The notes under the pieces are model-generated. The model searched no databases and had not been told where the DNA came from. It saw only the letters and a list, made by a program, of their open reading frames with translations. Below, piece by piece: positions 35,394-47,097 of a stretch of 64,000 bases of DNA; within the stretch, counting starts at the first letter, position 1; every line of letters begins with the position of its first letter. Both the position numbers and the translations under genes were made by a program. Source of the DNA: Aggregatibacter kilianii (GTDB lineage Bacteria > Pseudomonadota > Gammaproteobacteria > Enterobacterales > Pasteurellaceae); NCBI RefSeq assembly GCF_003129965.1, contig NZ_NRCJ01000009.1, forward strand, positions 40,560 through 104,559, read 5' to 3'.

Positions 35394-36038
35394 TTATTTA
35401 ATGCCGTATTGCTCGCGATAGGCGCGCATTGCCGGCAAATATTGTTGATATTCCGGTTGGGTTTCGATGAACGCCATCAAATCGGCGAAATCAATAATGG
35501 ATAGCACGTTGCATTGGTAGTCGCGCTCCACTTCCTGAATGGCGGAAAGCTCGCCGTTGCCGCGCTCCTGACGATTTAACGCGATCAACACCGCGCTCAA
35601 ATGCGCGCCGTTTGCCTGAATAAGCTGCATGGATTCGCGAATTGCCGTGCCGGCGGTGATCACATCGTCCACCAACAGCACCTTGCCGCGCAACGGACTG
35701 CCGATTAAATTGCCGCCTTCGCCGTGATCTTTGGCTTCTTTGCGGTTAAAACACACCGGTTTATTTATGTTGAAGCGGTTAAATAAGGCAATAGACACCG
35801 TGGTAGCGATAGGAATGCCTTTGTACGCCGGGCCGAAAATCACGTCATATTGCAAACCGGCATCTTGCAGGGCGGCGGCATAAAATTCGCCTAAACGGGC
35901 AAGATCCGCGCCTTGGTTAAACAACCCGGCATTAAAGAAATAAGGGCTGATCCGTCCGGATTTCAAAGTAAATTCGCCAAATTTCAACACCTGACGGGCA
36001 AGGGCGAATTCAATAAACTGTTGTTTGTAGTTTTCCAT
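35394..36038 (-). CDS. pyrE: Orotate phosphoribosyltransferase PyrE
   Basis: Converts orotate and PRPP to OMP in pyrimidine synthesis. It is 214 aa from ATG 36038 ([20 protein letters not shown]), with AAAGGA upstream; the longer frame runs into rph. The PRPP-binding motif [13 protein letters not shown] and [10 protein letters not shown] loop are visible. It lies 10 bp after rph, as in the E. coli rph-pyrE operon. Confidence 0.97.
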   Translation of the reverse strand: MENYKQQFIEFALARQVLKFGEFTLKSGRISPYFFNAGLFNQGADLARLGEFYAAALQDAGLQYDVIFGPAYKGIPIATTVSIALFNRFNINKPVCFNRKEAKDHGEGGNLIGSPLRGKVLLVDDVITAGTAIRESMQLIQANGAHLSAVLIALNRQERGNGELSAIQEVERDYQCNVLSIIDFADLMAFIETQPEYQQYLPAMRAYREQYGIK

Positions 36039-36048
36039 TTTGCATCCT

Positions 36049-36765
36049 TTATTCTGCCAGCGCGGCGCGTTGGGTTTGGAAAATGATACCGCAACCTTGT
36101 TTGGCAAGATCCAATAAGGTTAACAATTCCTCATGGCTGAACGGCTCACCTTCCGCCGTGCCCTGCACTTCAATCATGCGACCGTCTTCCATCATCACCA
36201 CGTTCATGTCCGTTTCGGCGGCGGAATCTTCCACATATTCCAAATCGCACACCGCTTCGCCGTTCACGATACCGACGGAAATCGCCGCCACCAAGCCTTT
36301 CAGCGGATTTTTCGCCAACGTGCCGTTTGCCACCAGACCGTTCAACGCATCGCATAATGCCACGCAGGCACCGGTAATGGACGCGGTGCGCGTGCCGCCG
36401 TCCGCTTGGATCACATCGCAATCCAGCGTAATGCAACGTTCGCCGAGGGCTTCCAAATCCACCATGGCGCGCAAGGAACGGGCAATTAAACGTTGAATTT
36501 CCAACGTGCGTCCGCCTTGTTTGCCCTTCGCCGCTTCACGTTGCATACGGCTGTGGGTGGAACGCGGCAACATGCCGTATTCCGCCGTGACCCAACCTTG
36601 TCCCTGCCCTTTCAAAAAGCGCGGCACGCTTTCTTCCACAGTGGCGGTGCACAACACCTTGGTGTCGCCGAACTCCACCAACACGGAACCTTCTGCGTGT
36701 TTAGTATAATGACGGGTGATATTAATCGGGCGGGGTTGGTTGTTGGCACGTTGATTCGGACGCAT
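36049..36765 (-). CDS. rph: Ribonuclease PH
   Basis: Phosphorolytic 3'-5' trimming of tRNA precursors. It is 238 aa from ATG 36765 ([16 protein letters not shown]), with GAGGAA upstream. The RNase PH core is intact: [33 protein letters not shown], and the phosphate/active-site segment [18 protein letters not shown]. No frameshift like that of E. coli K-12 rph is seen. Confidence 0.97.
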   Translation of the reverse strand: MRPNQRANNQPRPINITRHYTKHAEGSVLVEFGDTKVLCTATVEESVPRFLKGQGQGWVTAEYGMLPRSTHSRMQREAAKGKQGGRTLEIQRLIARSLRAMVDLEALGERCITLDCDVIQADGGTRTASITGACVALCDALNGLVANGTLAKNPLKGLVAAISVGIVNGEAVCDLEYVEDSAAETDMNVVMMEDGRMIEVQGTAEGEPFSHEELLTLLDLAKQGCGIIFQTQRAALAE

Positions 36766-36882
36766 GAAAAATTCCTCGTTAAGCTGTAAAAAACCGCGCC
36801 ATTTTAGCACGCAAACTGACAGAAACGAAATTTGGCAGTACAATAGAGCGCAATTTTACGGGATAAAAATGAAGGAATTATT

Positions 36883-37746
36883 ATGATTTATAGCATGACG
36901 GCATTCGCCAGTTTGGAAATCAAAAAAGAGTGGGGCAATGCGGTGTGGGAAATTCGCTCGGTCAATCAACGTTATCTGGAAACCTTTTTCCGTCTGCCGG
37001 AACAATTCCGCAGTTTGGAAAATACCCTACGCGAAACCCTGCGTCAAAAGCTCACCCGTGGCAAAATCGAATGCACATTGCGCATTGACAACAAAAAACA
37101 AACTGCCGCCGAATTACACATCAATCAAGAACTCGCCAACCAAGTGTTGCAATCCCTGCAGTGGCTGAAACAACAGGCGGGTGAAGGCGAATTGAATTTA
37201 ACCGACGTGTTGCGCTACCCGGGCGTGGTGGAAGTGCCGGAGCAGGACGTGGATTTAATCAGTCAAGATTTATTGGCGGCGTTTGAGCAGGTGGTGGGCG
37301 AATTTATCGCCATGCGTCAGCGCGAAGGGGAAAAAATCCATGCGTTGCTGACTCAACGCTTGGACGCCATTCACGCGGAACAGGAAAAAGTGCGGTCGAA
37401 AATGCCGGAGATTTTACAATGGCAGCGCGAACGTATGTTACAACGCTTTGAAGAAATTCAACTGCAACCCGATCCGCAACGCTTGGAGCAGGAACTCATC
37501 ATGCTGGCGCAACGCATTGATGTAGCGGAAGAGCTGGATCGGTTACAGTTACATGTGAAAGAAACCCAAAACATTCTGCGCAAAGGCGGCGCGGTGGGGC
37601 GCAAACTGGATTTCATGATGCAGGAACTGAACCGCGAATCCAACACGCTGGCGTCCAAATCCATTAACGTGGAGGTGACCAATTCCGCCATTGAGCTGAA
37701 AGTGCTCATCGAGCAAATGCGCGAACAAATTCAAAATCTTGAGTAA
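36883..37746 (+). CDS. yicC: YicC family endoribonuclease
   Basis: A 287-aa YicC protein: MIYSMTAFAS start, SVNQRYLETFFRLPEQ near residue 27, and a C-terminal DUF1732 region (LDRLQLHVKETQ and GRKLDFMMQELNRESNTLAS). E. coli YicC has been described as an RNase acting on a small RNA; here by homology. It is divergent from rph, as in enterics. Confidence 0.92.
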   Translation: MIYSMTAFASLEIKKEWGNAVWEIRSVNQRYLETFFRLPEQFRSLENTLRETLRQKLTRGKIECTLRIDNKKQTAAELHINQELANQVLQSLQWLKQQAGEGELNLTDVLRYPGVVEVPEQDVDLISQDLLAAFEQVVGEFIAMRQREGEKIHALLTQRLDAIHAEQEKVRSKMPEILQWQRERMLQRFEEIQLQPDPQRLEQELIMLAQRIDVAEELDRLQLHVKETQNILRKGGAVGRKLDFMMQELNRESNTLASKSINVEVTNSAIELKVLIEQMREQIQNLE

Positions 37747-37773
37747 TTTATTGATATTTTTAAGGAAAGTACG

Positions 37774-38661
37774 ATGGCATATTCACTTTTAACGGCACAA
37801 CAGGACGACATTATCTGCCCGCTCGAACATTATGCGCTGATTGAAATCGCTGGCGCCGATGCGGAAAAATATTTGCAGGGGCAACTCACCTGCGATGTGA
37901 CCAAATTGGCAGCGGGGCAATCCACCCTTTGCGCCCATTGCGATCCGAAGGGCAAAATGAGCGCCTTGTTCCGCTTGATTCGTCAGGACGAACACTTATT
38001 TTATATGTTGCTGAAACGCGAATTATTGCCTTCGGCGTTGGATCAACTGAAAAAATATGCGGTATTTTCCAAAGTCACCTTCACTCCGCTGGATTGGCAA
38101 ATTCTCGGCGTTGCAGGCACAGAAGGCATTGAAAAGTGCGGTCAGATTTCCGCACAAATTCGCGTTGAAGTGAACGATCGACAACCGCGCATCATTTTAT
38201 TGCATCCGACCAAGTTAGCCGTTGAACCGACCGCCGAAGCGCAGGCGTGGGATGTGTTGGATATTCAGGACGGTGTGCCGAGCTTGGCGGCGGCGACCCA
38301 ATTACAATTCATTCCGCAGGCGTTAAATTTACAAAGTATTGAGCAGGCAATTTCCTTCCACAAAGGCTGTTATATCGGGCAGGAAACCGTGGCGCGCGCC
38401 AAATATCGTAGCGCCAATAAACGCGCTCTGTTTATTTTTGCGGCACAAACGGAGGCGCTGCCGGAACTCGGTTCTGCCTTAGAAATGGCGCTCGGCGACA
38501 ACTGGCGCGCCACCGGCAGCATCACAAGTGCGGTCAATTTTGGCGGCGTTTTATGGTTGCAGGCAGTGTTAAATACGCCGTTGGAAGAAGGGCAGATCTT
38601 CCGCTTGCCTGGCAGCCAAACCTTGTTAGACATGCAACCTTTACCCTATGAGTTAAGCTAA
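37774..38661 (+). CDS. ygfZ: Folate-binding tRNA-modifying protein YgfZ
   Basis: A 295-aa GcvT-like protein with the YgfZ signature KGCYIGQE at residues 197-204, containing the redox-relevant Cys199. It helps maintain Fe-S enzymes such as MiaB and is folate dependent. It starts 27 bp after yicC and abuts the patatin-like gene with no gap, suggesting co-transcription. Confidence 0.93.
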   Translation: MAYSLLTAQQDDIICPLEHYALIEIAGADAEKYLQGQLTCDVTKLAAGQSTLCAHCDPKGKMSALFRLIRQDEHLFYMLLKRELLPSALDQLKKYAVFSKVTFTPLDWQILGVAGTEGIEKCGQISAQIRVEVNDRQPRIILLHPTKLAVEPTAEAQAWDVLDIQDGVPSLAAATQLQFIPQALNLQSIEQAISFHKGCYIGQETVARAKYRSANKRALFIFAAQTEALPELGSALEMALGDNWRATGSITSAVNFGGVLWLQAVLNTPLEEGQIFRLPGSQTLLDMQPLPYELS

Positions 38662-39504
38662 ATGAAAGTCGGATTGGTATTAGAAGGCGGCGCCATGCGC
38701 GGGATGTTCACCGCCGGCGTGTTGGACGTGTTTCTGGACGAACAAATTAAAATTGACGGCATCGTCAGCGTGTCCGCCGGCGCCTTGTTCGGCGTGAATT
38801 TTCCGTCCAAACAAAAAGGGCGCGTACTGCGTTACAACAAAAAATACCTGAACGACAAACGCTACATGGGCTTCCACAGCCTGTTCACCACGGGCAATAT
38901 CGTCAACAAAGATTTCGCCTTTTATCAGTTGCCTTTTGAACTGGACGTGTTCGATCAGGATAAATTCGCCCGCTCCGGCATTGATTTTTATACGGTGCTC
39001 ACCAACGTAGAAAGCGGCGAGGCGGAATATGTGAAAATCCACAACGCGTTTGAACAAATGGAAACCTTGCGCGCCACTTCCGCCATGCCTTTCGTGTCCA
39101 AAATGGTGGAAATTGACGGCAAAAAATACTTAGACGGCGGCATTGCGGACAGCATTTCGTTACATTTCTGTCAACAGCTGGGCTACGACAAAATCATCGT
39201 AGTTCTCACCCGCCCGCTGGATTACCGTAAAACGCCCACCAATCCGCTGCTGTTCAAAGCCTTTTATCGCCGCTATCCGAAACTGGTGGAACGCCTCACC
39301 AACCGTCACGCCGAATACAATCGCGCCGTAGAAGAAATCATTCACCTTAACGAACAAGGCAAAATCTTCGTCATTCGACCTTCTATCACACTTCCGATTC
39401 AACGCCTTGAAAAAGACGTCCACAAAGTGCAAGCCATGTATGACTTAGGCGTGAGCGATGCGCAGTATGTAATGAAAGATCTAAAAGCCTATTTGGCAGA
39501 TTAA
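38662..39504 (+). CDS. Patatin-like phospholipase (YjjU family)
   Basis: A 280-aa patatin-fold hydrolase. Oxyanion loop GGAMRG is at 9-14, nucleophile Ser38 in IVSVSAGALFG, and catalytic Asp158 in KYLDGGIADS. The first position of the G-x-S-x-G elbow is Ser instead of Gly, a modest departure. There is no signal peptide, so it is cytosolic or membrane-peripheral. It begins directly after the ygfZ stop. Confidence 0.88.
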   Translation: MKVGLVLEGGAMRGMFTAGVLDVFLDEQIKIDGIVSVSAGALFGVNFPSKQKGRVLRYNKKYLNDKRYMGFHSLFTTGNIVNKDFAFYQLPFELDVFDQDKFARSGIDFYTVLTNVESGEAEYVKIHNAFEQMETLRATSAMPFVSKMVEIDGKKYLDGGIADSISLHFCQQLGYDKIIVVLTRPLDYRKTPTNPLLFKAFYRRYPKLVERLTNRHAEYNRAVEEIIHLNEQGKIFVIRPSITLPIQRLEKDVHKVQAMYDLGVSDAQYVMKDLKAYLAD

Positions 39505-39810
39505 GAAACACTTGAAAAAATTACTCACAATCGAATCAAGTTCGATTGTTCGCCCCGATGGGGCCGTTGGCAAAGCCAACGTTCAAAAAACGTTGTTTTT
39601 TGTGACCGCACTTTTTGCGCTAAATCAGTTTAACCCCAAAGTCTTATTGCAGAAGCGGGGCAAATTTTTTACACTAACCGCGCAAATTCAATTTGTATTT
39701 CAGTTATATCGCAAGTTTGTGTATAGGAAATGACAAAGCCTTCTTTTGAACCTTTTCTCATTGTTATACCTTCCTTGTAAAACTTTCTTTCAAATTCAAA
39801 GGATTAGAAA
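39505..39810 (+). other. Gene-free spacer with hairpins and an uptake sequence
   Basis: Contents: a hairpin AATCGAA/TTCGATT near 39529-39546, and a second hairpin CGTTGGC/GCCAACG (39565-39571 with 39575-39581). An AACGTT-flanked T-run follows at about 39595-39601, probably the terminator of the yicC-ygfZ-lipase unit, then one uptake sequence (about 39604). A 73-codon open frame here has no protein-like character. yedE expression presumably starts in the AT-rich part at 39660-39800. Confidence 0.6.
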
Positions 39811-41022
39811 ATGAACGAAGCTTTACAACAGTTCAAACAACAATATTTGGTGAAATATTGGAATCCGGTTGTCGCCGTCATCGCGGCGGGTTTGATCTCG
39901 GCTTATTATTTTGGTGTGACCGGCACTTATTGGGCTGTCACAGGGGAATTTACCCGCTGGGGCGGACACGCGTTACAAGCCCTCGGCGTGGATGTGTCCG
40001 ATTGGAGTTATTACAAAATTATCGGTATGCAAGGCACGATTTTCACCCGTATCGACGGCGTGATGATTCTAGGTATGTTCGCCGGTTGTATTTCCGCCGC
40101 GCTGTGGGCGAACAACGTGAAATGGCGCAATCAACCGCATAAACGCCGTATCGCACAAGCGCTCATCGGCGGCGCGCTGGCGGGTTTCGGCGCGCGTTTA
40201 GCGATGGGTTGTAACCTTGCCTCGCTGTTCACCGGGATCCCGCAATTCTCCGTGCACGCCTGGTTTTTCACCCTCGCCACCGCCCTCGGCACTTACGTCG
40301 GCGTGAAAGTCACCTTGCTACCGATGTTCCGAGTAAAATTGGAATTGAAAAAAGGCGCGGCGAAATTGCAGGAAACCGATCCGAAAAAAGCGCAACGCCG
40401 TTTCTGGATCGGCATAGTGGTGTTCTTCGCCTATCTTATCGCGTCCCTTTACGTCATGACCCAATCCGTCAAACTCGGCTTCGCTATGCTGTGCGGCTTG
40501 GCCTTCGGACTACTGATCGAACGGGCGCAAATCTGCTTTACTTCCGCCTTCCGCGATCTTTGGGTAACCGGTCGCGCTTATATGGCGAAAGCCATTATTT
40601 TCGGCATTCTTGCCGGCACTATCGGCGTATTCAGTTATATTCAATTAGGCGTCGCGCCTAAAATCATGTGGGCGGGTCCGAACGCCATTATCGGCGGTTT
40701 ATTGTTCGGCTTCGGCATCGTGTTGGCGGGTGGCTGCGAAACCGGCTGGATGTATCGCTCGATGGAAGGGCAAGTGCATTTCATGTGGGTCGGCGTGGGC
40801 AACGTTATCGGTTCCACCTATTTAGCGTACGCCTGGGACGACTTGGCTCCGGCACTGGCGCTCGACTACGAAAAGCTCAACTTATTGAAAGAATTCGGTG
40901 CGGTCGGCGGGCTATTGGTGAACTACGGTTTATTGATTCTCTGCTTAATCGCCGTGATTTGGTGGGAAAAACGCTTCCTTGCCAAAGCAAAAGCCAAAAT
41001 CGCCGCCGTTGCACGGGCGTAA
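39811..41022 (+). CDS. yedE: YedE/YeeE-type sulfur or selenium transporter
   Basis: A 403-aa inner-membrane protein with about ten helices arranged as two homologous halves. FGARLAMGCNLA lies in the first, while RAQICFTSAFRDLW and GFGIVLAGGCETGWMYR in the second carry the conserved Cys residues that relay thiosulfate-like substrates in this family. It closely follows E. coli YedE (FdhT), linked to selenium metabolism. yedF follows after 52 bp. Confidence 0.92.
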   Translation: MNEALQQFKQQYLVKYWNPVVAVIAAGLISAYYFGVTGTYWAVTGEFTRWGGHALQALGVDVSDWSYYKIIGMQGTIFTRIDGVMILGMFAGCISAALWANNVKWRNQPHKRRIAQALIGGALAGFGARLAMGCNLASLFTGIPQFSVHAWFFTLATALGTYVGVKVTLLPMFRVKLELKKGAAKLQETDPKKAQRRFWIGIVVFFAYLIASLYVMTQSVKLGFAMLCGLAFGLLIERAQICFTSAFRDLWVTGRAYMAKAIIFGILAGTIGVFSYIQLGVAPKIMWAGPNAIIGGLLFGFGIVLAGGCETGWMYRSMEGQVHFMWVGVGNVIGSTYLAYAWDDLAPALALDYEKLNLLKEFGAVGGLLVNYGLLILCLIAVIWWEKRFLAKAKAKIAAVARA

Positions 41023-41074
41023 AAGTGCGGTCCGATTTTACGTTATTTTTTATCTCACAGAAGGAAAACACACT

Positions 41075-41344
41075 ATGGCATTTACCGTTGTACAAAAATT
41101 AGATAAAGATCCGAAAGACATCACTCCGGATTACACCTTAGACACTCTCGGCGAACCTTGCCCATACCCGGCAATCGTGATGCTGGAAACCATGCCGCAG
41201 CTACAAAAAGGCGAAATCCTCGAATTACTAAGCGACTGTGCGCAGTCCATCAACAACATCCCTGTGGACACCAAAAACCACGGCTACACCTTATTAAGCG
41301 TAGAACAAGACGGCACCAAGTTGCGCTATTTGATTCAGCGCTAA
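41075..41344 (+). CDS. yedF: TusA-like sulfurtransferase YedF
   Basis: An 89-aa TusA/SirA-fold protein with the single active-site Cys29 in LGEPCPYPAIVM. ATG 41075 has AAGGA upstream; a longer frame overlapping yedE is rejected. It probably receives sulfur or selenium from the YedE transporter. An uptake sequence (41023) lies in the spacer. Confidence 0.93.
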   Translation: MAFTVVQKLDKDPKDITPDYTLDTLGEPCPYPAIVMLETMPQLQKGEILELLSDCAQSINNIPVDTKNHGYTLLSVEQDGTKLRYLIQR

Positions 41345-41371
41345 AGCGCTAAGTTAATCTTGATAAGATAA

Positions 41372-41394
41372 AAAGCCCGTCTGATACGGGCTTT
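41372..41394 (+). terminator. Terminator of yedEF
   Basis: Perfect 9-bp stem AAAGCCCGT / ACGGGCTTT with a 5-base loop, followed by a T-rich tract. Confidence 0.85.
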
Positions 41395-41444
41395 ATTTTA
41401 TATAAAAATCGGCTTGAAGGATTATTTAAGGAATTAAAATAAAA

Positions 41445-41474
41445 AAAGGCTGAATAAAATATTATTCAGCCTTT
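41445..41474 (-). terminator. Terminator of the alpha operon
   Basis: Stem AAAGGCTGAATA / TATTCAGCCTTT (12 bp, perfect). On the minus strand it is followed by a T-run. It lies 20 bp after rplQ. Confidence 0.85.
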
Positions 41475-41493
41475 ATATCATTAATGACTTGTT

Positions 41494-41913
<420 letters not shown>

Positions 41914-41924
41914 CTACGACCAAA

Positions 41925-42914
41925 CTAGTCTTCAGCAATACTTGCTGGAGGCCAATTTTCAAGGCGCATACCTAGTGATAAGCCTCGTGAGGCAAGTACA
42001 TCCTTAATTTCAGTAAGAGACTTCTTACCTAAATTAGGTGTTTTTAGTAACTCAACCTCTGTACGTTGAACTAAATCACCGATATAGTGAATTGTTTCTG
42101 CTTTTAAACAGTTAGCAGAACGAACTGTCAACTCTAAATCATCCACAGGACGAAGCAGAATCGGATCGAATTCAGGCTTCTCTTCCTTAATTTCAGGTTG
42201 ACGAACATCACGCAAATCAACGAATGCATCAAGTTGCTCTGCTAAAATTGTTGCTGCACGACGAATTGCTTCCTCTGGGTCAATAGTACCATTTGTCTCT
42301 AGCTCAATAACCAATTTATCTAAATCGGTACGTTGCTCAACACGTGCTGCCTCAACATTATAAGCAATACGGTCAATCGGGCTATAACAAGCATCTACTA
42401 ATAAGCGACCTATTGGACGATCATCATCTTGATTTTGAGTACGAGCTGATGCTGGCACGTATCCTCTACCACGTTGCACTCGAATACGCATATTAATAGA
42501 CGCGTTTTCATCAGTTAAGTGGCAAATCACATGCTCAGGGTTTACAATTTCGACATCACCATCATGGGTAATATCTGCAGCAACAACAGGGCCAATTCCA
42601 GACTTACTAAGTGTTAGAAGAACATCATCCTTATTTTGCACCTTTACAGCTAACCCTTTTAGGTTTAAAAGCACTTCAAGAATATCCTCTTGTACACCCT
42701 CTTTACTACTATATTCATGCAGTACACCATCGATCTCTACTTCAGTAACAGCACAACCCGGCATTGAAGATAAAAGAATTCGACGTAACGCATTTCCTAG
42801 AGTATGACCGAAACCACGCTCTAAAGGCTCTAAGATCACTTTAGCTTGCGTAGAGCTAATTTGCTCAATATCAACTAAACGTGGCTTTAAAAATTCTGTA
42901 ACAGAACCCTGCAT
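41925..42914 (-). CDS. rpoA: RNA polymerase alpha subunit
   Basis: A 329-aa alpha subunit: N-terminal assembly domain ([20 protein letters not shown]) and C-terminal domain that binds UP elements ([19 protein letters not shown]). Gene order rpsM-rpsK-rpsD-rpoA-rplQ is the standard alpha operon. Confidence 0.99.
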   Translation of the reverse strand: MQGSVTEFLKPRLVDIEQISSTQAKVILEPLERGFGHTLGNALRRILLSSMPGCAVTEVEIDGVLHEYSSKEGVQEDILEVLLNLKGLAVKVQNKDDVLLTLSKSGIGPVVAADITHDGDVEIVNPEHVICHLTDENASINMRIRVQRGRGYVPASARTQNQDDDRPIGRLLVDACYSPIDRIAYNVEAARVEQRTDLDKLVIELETNGTIDPEEAIRRAATILAEQLDAFVDLRDVRQPEIKEEKPEFDPILLRPVDDLELTVRSANCLKAETIHYIGDLVQRTEVELLKTPNLGKKSLTEIKDVLASRGLSLGMRLENWPPASIAED

Positions 42915-42942
42915 TTTATCCTCTCTTTGCTTCTAAGCTCTA

Positions 42943-43563
42943 TTATTTAGAATAAAGCTCAACGATCAGATGTTCATTAATGTCTGCTGATAAATCAGAA
43001 CGTTCAGGAACACGTTTAAATACACCCTCCATTTTAGCAGTATCAACCTCTAACCAAGTTGGTTTTTCTTTTTGTTCTGCTAACTCTAATGATGCTTTAA
43101 TGCGTGCTTGTTTTTTAGATTTTTCACGAACAGCAACTACATCATCAACTGAAACCTGGAAAGATGGAATATTTACCACACGACCATTAACAACAATAGC
43201 TTTATGACTCACTAATTGGCGAGCTTCAGCACGAGTTGCTGCAAATCCCATACGATAAACCACATTATCCAACCGACCCTCAAGCAATACTAATAAATTT
43301 TCACCAGTATTTCCCTTTAATCGATTTGCTTCTTTGTAGTAATTGCGGAATTGACGTTCTAAAATACCGTACATACGGCGAACTTTTTGCTTTTCACGCA
43401 ACTGACTACCATAGTCAGATAAGCGTGGTTTACGAGCACCATGTTGACCAGGTGCGGTATCAATCTTACATTTTGAATCAATCGCACGAACGCCTGATTT
43501 AAGAAATAAATCAGTACCTTCACGGCGGCTTAGCTTGAGTTTAGGACCCAAATATCTTGCCAT
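42943..43563 (-). CDS. rpsD: 30S ribosomal protein S4
   Basis: A 206-aa S4 with the S4 RNA-binding domain ([20 protein letters not shown]). It is the likely autogenous translational repressor of this operon through the leader upstream of rpsM, as in E. coli. Confidence 0.99.
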   Translation of the reverse strand: MARYLGPKLKLSRREGTDLFLKSGVRAIDSKCKIDTAPGQHGARKPRLSDYGSQLREKQKVRRMYGILERQFRNYYKEANRLKGNTGENLLVLLEGRLDNVVYRMGFAATRAEARQLVSHKAIVVNGRVVNIPSFQVSVDDVVAVREKSKKQARIKASLELAEQKEKPTWLEVDTAKMEGVFKRVPERSDLSADINEHLIVELYSK

Positions 43564-43592
43564 TTTCTTTCTCCAACTATCCTATAACGTCA

Positions 43593-43988
<396 letters not shown>

Positions 43989-43997
43989 TTACCCCGA

Positions 43998-44354
43998 TTA
44001 TTTTTTGATCGGCTTACGAGGACCCTTACGGGTACGCGCATTAGTTTTAGTACGTTGACCACGTACAGGTAGACTACGACGATGACGTAAACCACGATAA
44101 CAACCTAAATCTAATAGGCGTTTAATGTTGAGTGTTACTTCACGACGTAAATCCCCTTCAACGGTAAATTTACCAACTTCGTCACGCAGTTTGTCAATCT
44201 GCTCTTCAGACAATTCGCTGATCTTAACATCTTCGGCAATACCTGCTGCTGCACAAATAGTTTTTGAGCGGGTCTTACCAATACCGTAAATTGCAGTTAA
44301 AGCGATTACAGCGTGTTTATGATCAGGAATGTTAATGCCTGCAATACGGGCCAC
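43998..44354 (-). CDS. rpsM: 30S ribosomal protein S13 (GTG start)
   Basis: A 118-aa S13: [20 protein letters not shown] start and [20 protein letters not shown] basic tail. The start codon is GTG at 44354, with AGGAG 6 bases upstream. First gene of the alpha operon, and the GTG fits the S4-controlled initiation site known for this operon. Confidence 0.98.
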   Translation of the reverse strand: MARIAGINIPDHKHAVIALTAIYGIGKTRSKTICAAAGIAEDVKISELSEEQIDKLRDEVGKFTVEGDLRREVTLNIKRLLDLGCYRGLRHRRSLPVRGQRTKTNARTRKGPRKPIKK

Positions 44355-44381
44355 TATGCACTCCTATTTTTGATTAGTTGA

Positions 44382-44427
44382 CACTCTGATCTTGAAAAGC
44401 CCGTTTTCAGGATACTCAAACAGAGTG
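44382..44427 (-). promoter_or_regulatory. Alpha-operon leader structure, candidate S4 target
   Basis: Nested pairings: CACTCTG 44382-44388 with CAGAGTG 44421-44427, and TGAAAA 44393-44398 with TTTTCA 44404-44409. It sits 28 bp before the rpsM start, where E. coli has the S4-binding pseudoknot. The fold itself is an inference. Confidence 0.55.
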
Positions 44428-44450
44428 CCAAGGAAATAAATGAGCTGAGT

Positions 44451-44479
44451 AGTATATCTACCCAACTTGTTCTTTGCAA
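44451..44479 (-). promoter_or_regulatory. Alpha operon promoter
   Basis: Minus strand TTGCAA (44474-44479), exactly 17 bp, TATACT (44451-44456), placed in the rpmJ-rpsM gap about 95 bp before rpsM. Confidence 0.75.
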
Positions 44480-44491
44480 GAAAAATATCAA

Positions 44492-44605
44492 TTAACCTTG
44501 ACGTTGTTTATGCTTAGGGTCGCTACAAAGTACACGAACAACCCCTTCACGTTTAACAATTTTACAGTTACGACATAATTTCTTAACGGAAGCACGAACT
44601 TTCAT
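44492..44605 (-). CDS. rpmJ: 50S ribosomal protein L36
   Basis: A 37-aa L36 beginning [17 protein letters not shown]. It keeps the zinc-ribbon residues (CxxC in LCRNC, then Cys in VLCSDPKH and the His), so it is the zinc-binding form. Last gene of the spc operon, 23 bp after secY. Confidence 0.97.
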   Translation of the reverse strand: MKVRASVKKLCRNCKIVKREGVVRVLCSDPKHKQRQG

Positions 44606-44628
44606 TGCTTATCCTTTTATTAATTGGA

Positions 44629-45954
44629 CTATTGTCCAAAACCTTTAAGGTTTGCTTTTTTCAGCGCAGATTCATATCTTGTAGACATCAAATGACTTTG
44701 AATCTGAACGATGAAATCCATAATTACCACCACAACGATCAATAAGGAGGTACCACCAAAATAAAACTGTACATTCCATGCTGAAGTCATGATATAAGGA
44801 ACTAAACATACGAATGTGACATAAAGACCACCAATAAGCGTAAGTCTGGTCATAATCTTATCGATATATCTAGATGTTTGTTCCCCTGGTCTAATTCCAG
44901 GTATAAATGCACCTGATTTTTTCAAGTTATCTGCCGTATCTCTAGGATTATATTGCATAGCAGTATAGAAAAAGCTAAAGAAAATAATTGCGGTAGCATA
45001 GACAACTAAGTATAGAGGCTGCCCAGGATGTAATAACATTGACAAATCAGTTAACCATTCCAGACTGGAACCCTGCCCAAACCATTGAGTTAATGTTGCA
45101 GGAAAAAGAATTATACTTGATGCAAAAATTGCTGGGATAACGCCCGCCATATTCACTTTTAATGGAAGATGAGTCGAGTGCCCCCCCAAAATTTGTCTAC
45201 CTTGTTGACGTTTAGCATATTCAACTTTAATTCTTCTCTGTCCTCTTTCTACAAAGACCACAAAGTAAGTAACTGCTAAGACAATTACAGCAATTAATAG
45301 AAGAACGAGAAAATGCATTTGACCAAGACGAGCTTGCTCAATTGTTTGACCAATTGCAGCCGGTAATCCAGCTACAATACCAGCAAAAATAATTAAAGAA
45401 ATCCCGTTACCAATACCGCGCTCTGTAATTTGCTCACCTAACCACATTAGGAACATCGTTCCTGTGACCAAGCTAATTACAGCAGTAAAGTAAAACCCAA
45501 ACCCTAAGTTAGGGACTAATCCAGGTAACATATTAGGCAAGCCCGTTGAAATACCCACCGCCTGTAAAGTAGCAAGTACAACTGTTGAATAACGTGTATA
45601 TTTACTAATTTTACGACGACCAGACTCACCCTCTTTTCTTAATTCTGCTAGCGCAGGATGAACCGATGCTAACAATTGGATAATAATTGATGCCGAGATA
45701 TATGGCATAATTCCCAACGCAAAAATAGAAGCACGGCTCAGCGCACCACCAGAGAACATATTAAACATATCAATAATGGTGCCTTTTTGTTGCTCAATCA
45801 ATTGGGCCAATACAGCTGCATCTATACCAGGAACCGGAATGAATGAACCAATACGGAAAACAATAAGCGCCCCCAGAACAAACAGCAGTCTGCTCTTTAG
45901 TTCACTTGTACCGCCTTGAGTACTTCTTGTTTGATAGCCTGGTTGTTTAGCCAT
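44629..45954 (-). CDS. secY: Preprotein translocase subunit SecY
   Basis: A 441-aa ten-helix channel subunit of Sec[23 protein letters not shown] first helix, plug and [19 protein letters not shown] in helix 5, and the conserved cytosolic loop [19 protein letters not shown]. In the spc operon, 3 bp after rplO. Confidence 0.99.
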   Translation of the reverse strand: MAKQPGYQTRSTQGGTSELKSRLLFVLGALIVFRIGSFIPVPGIDAAVLAQLIEQQKGTIIDMFNMFSGGALSRASIFALGIMPYISASIIIQLLASVHPALAELRKEGESGRRKISKYTRYSTVVLATLQAVGISTGLPNMLPGLVPNLGFGFYFTAVISLVTGTMFLMWLGEQITERGIGNGISLIIFAGIVAGLPAAIGQTIEQARLGQMHFLVLLLIAVIVLAVTYFVVFVERGQRRIKVEYAKRQQGRQILGGHSTHLPLKVNMAGVIPAIFASSIILFPATLTQWFGQGSSLEWLTDLSMLLHPGQPLYLVVYATAIIFFSFFYTAMQYNPRDTADNLKKSGAFIPGIRPGEQTSRYIDKIMTRLTLIGGLYVTFVCLVPYIMTSAWNVQFYFGGTSLLIVVVVIMDFIVQIQSHLMSTRYESALKKANLKGFGQ

Positions 45955-45957
45955 TAA

Positions 45958-46392
45958 TTATTCCTCGATTGAACCGCCAACAGCCTCAATAGCTGCTCTA
46001 GCACCCTTAGTAACACGCAAACCACGAATAACTAATTTAGACTTCACTTCACCAGCTAAAATAACTTTAGCGAACTGAATGTCCTTAGTTAAAATATTGG
46101 CGGCTTTCAATGTTTCTAAAGTAACAATACCATTTTCAATTTTATTCAGATCATCTAAACGAACTTCTGCCGTAACTGCAGATTTCATTGAAGTAAAACC
46201 GAATTTAGGCAAACGACGGTATAGTGGCATTTGACCACCTTCAAACCCGCGACGAACACCGCCACCAGTACGAGATTTTTGACCTTTATGACCACGTCCA
46301 CCAGTTTTTCCTAGACCTGAACCAATACCACGACCTAGACGTTTAGCACTATGCTTAGCACCCTCAGCCGGAGATAGAGTATTTAAACGCAT
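45958..46392 (-). CDS. rplO: 50S ribosomal protein L15
   Basis: A 144-aa L15: [20 protein letters not shown] start and the Gly/Lys-rich [19 protein letters not shown]. 3 bp after rpmD. Confidence 0.99.
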   Translation of the reverse strand: MRLNTLSPAEGAKHSAKRLGRGIGSGLGKTGGRGHKGQKSRTGGGVRRGFEGGQMPLYRRLPKFGFTSMKSAVTAEVRLDDLNKIENGIVTLETLKAANILTKDIQFAKVILAGEVKSKLVIRGLRVTKGARAAIEAVGGSIEE

Positions 46393-46395
46393 CTA

Positions 46396-46575
46396 TTACT
46401 CCTCCACTTTAACCATATATGAAACCTGGTTAATCATTCCACGTACTGCCGGAGTATCAATTAACTCAACAGTATGGTGCATATGGCGAAGACCAAGACC
46501 ACGTAGTGTAGCTTTATGCTTCGGTAAACGAGCAATAGAACTACGAACTTGCGTTACTTTAATAGTTTTAGCCAT
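46396..46575 (-). CDS. rpmD: 50S ribosomal protein L30
   Basis: A 59-aa L30 ([20 protein letters not shown] start, [20 protein letters not shown] middle, ending MVKVEE). It lies between rpsE and rplO as in E. coli. Confidence 0.97.
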
Positions 46576-46581
46576 TATTAA

Positions 46582-47088
<507 letters not shown>

Positions 47089-47097
47089 TTACCTCAA

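Noticed and set aside
39512..39733. 73-codon open frame after the patatin-like gene
   Set aside because: Low-complexity start, spans terminator hairpins and an uptake sequence, no family resemblance and no ribosome site.
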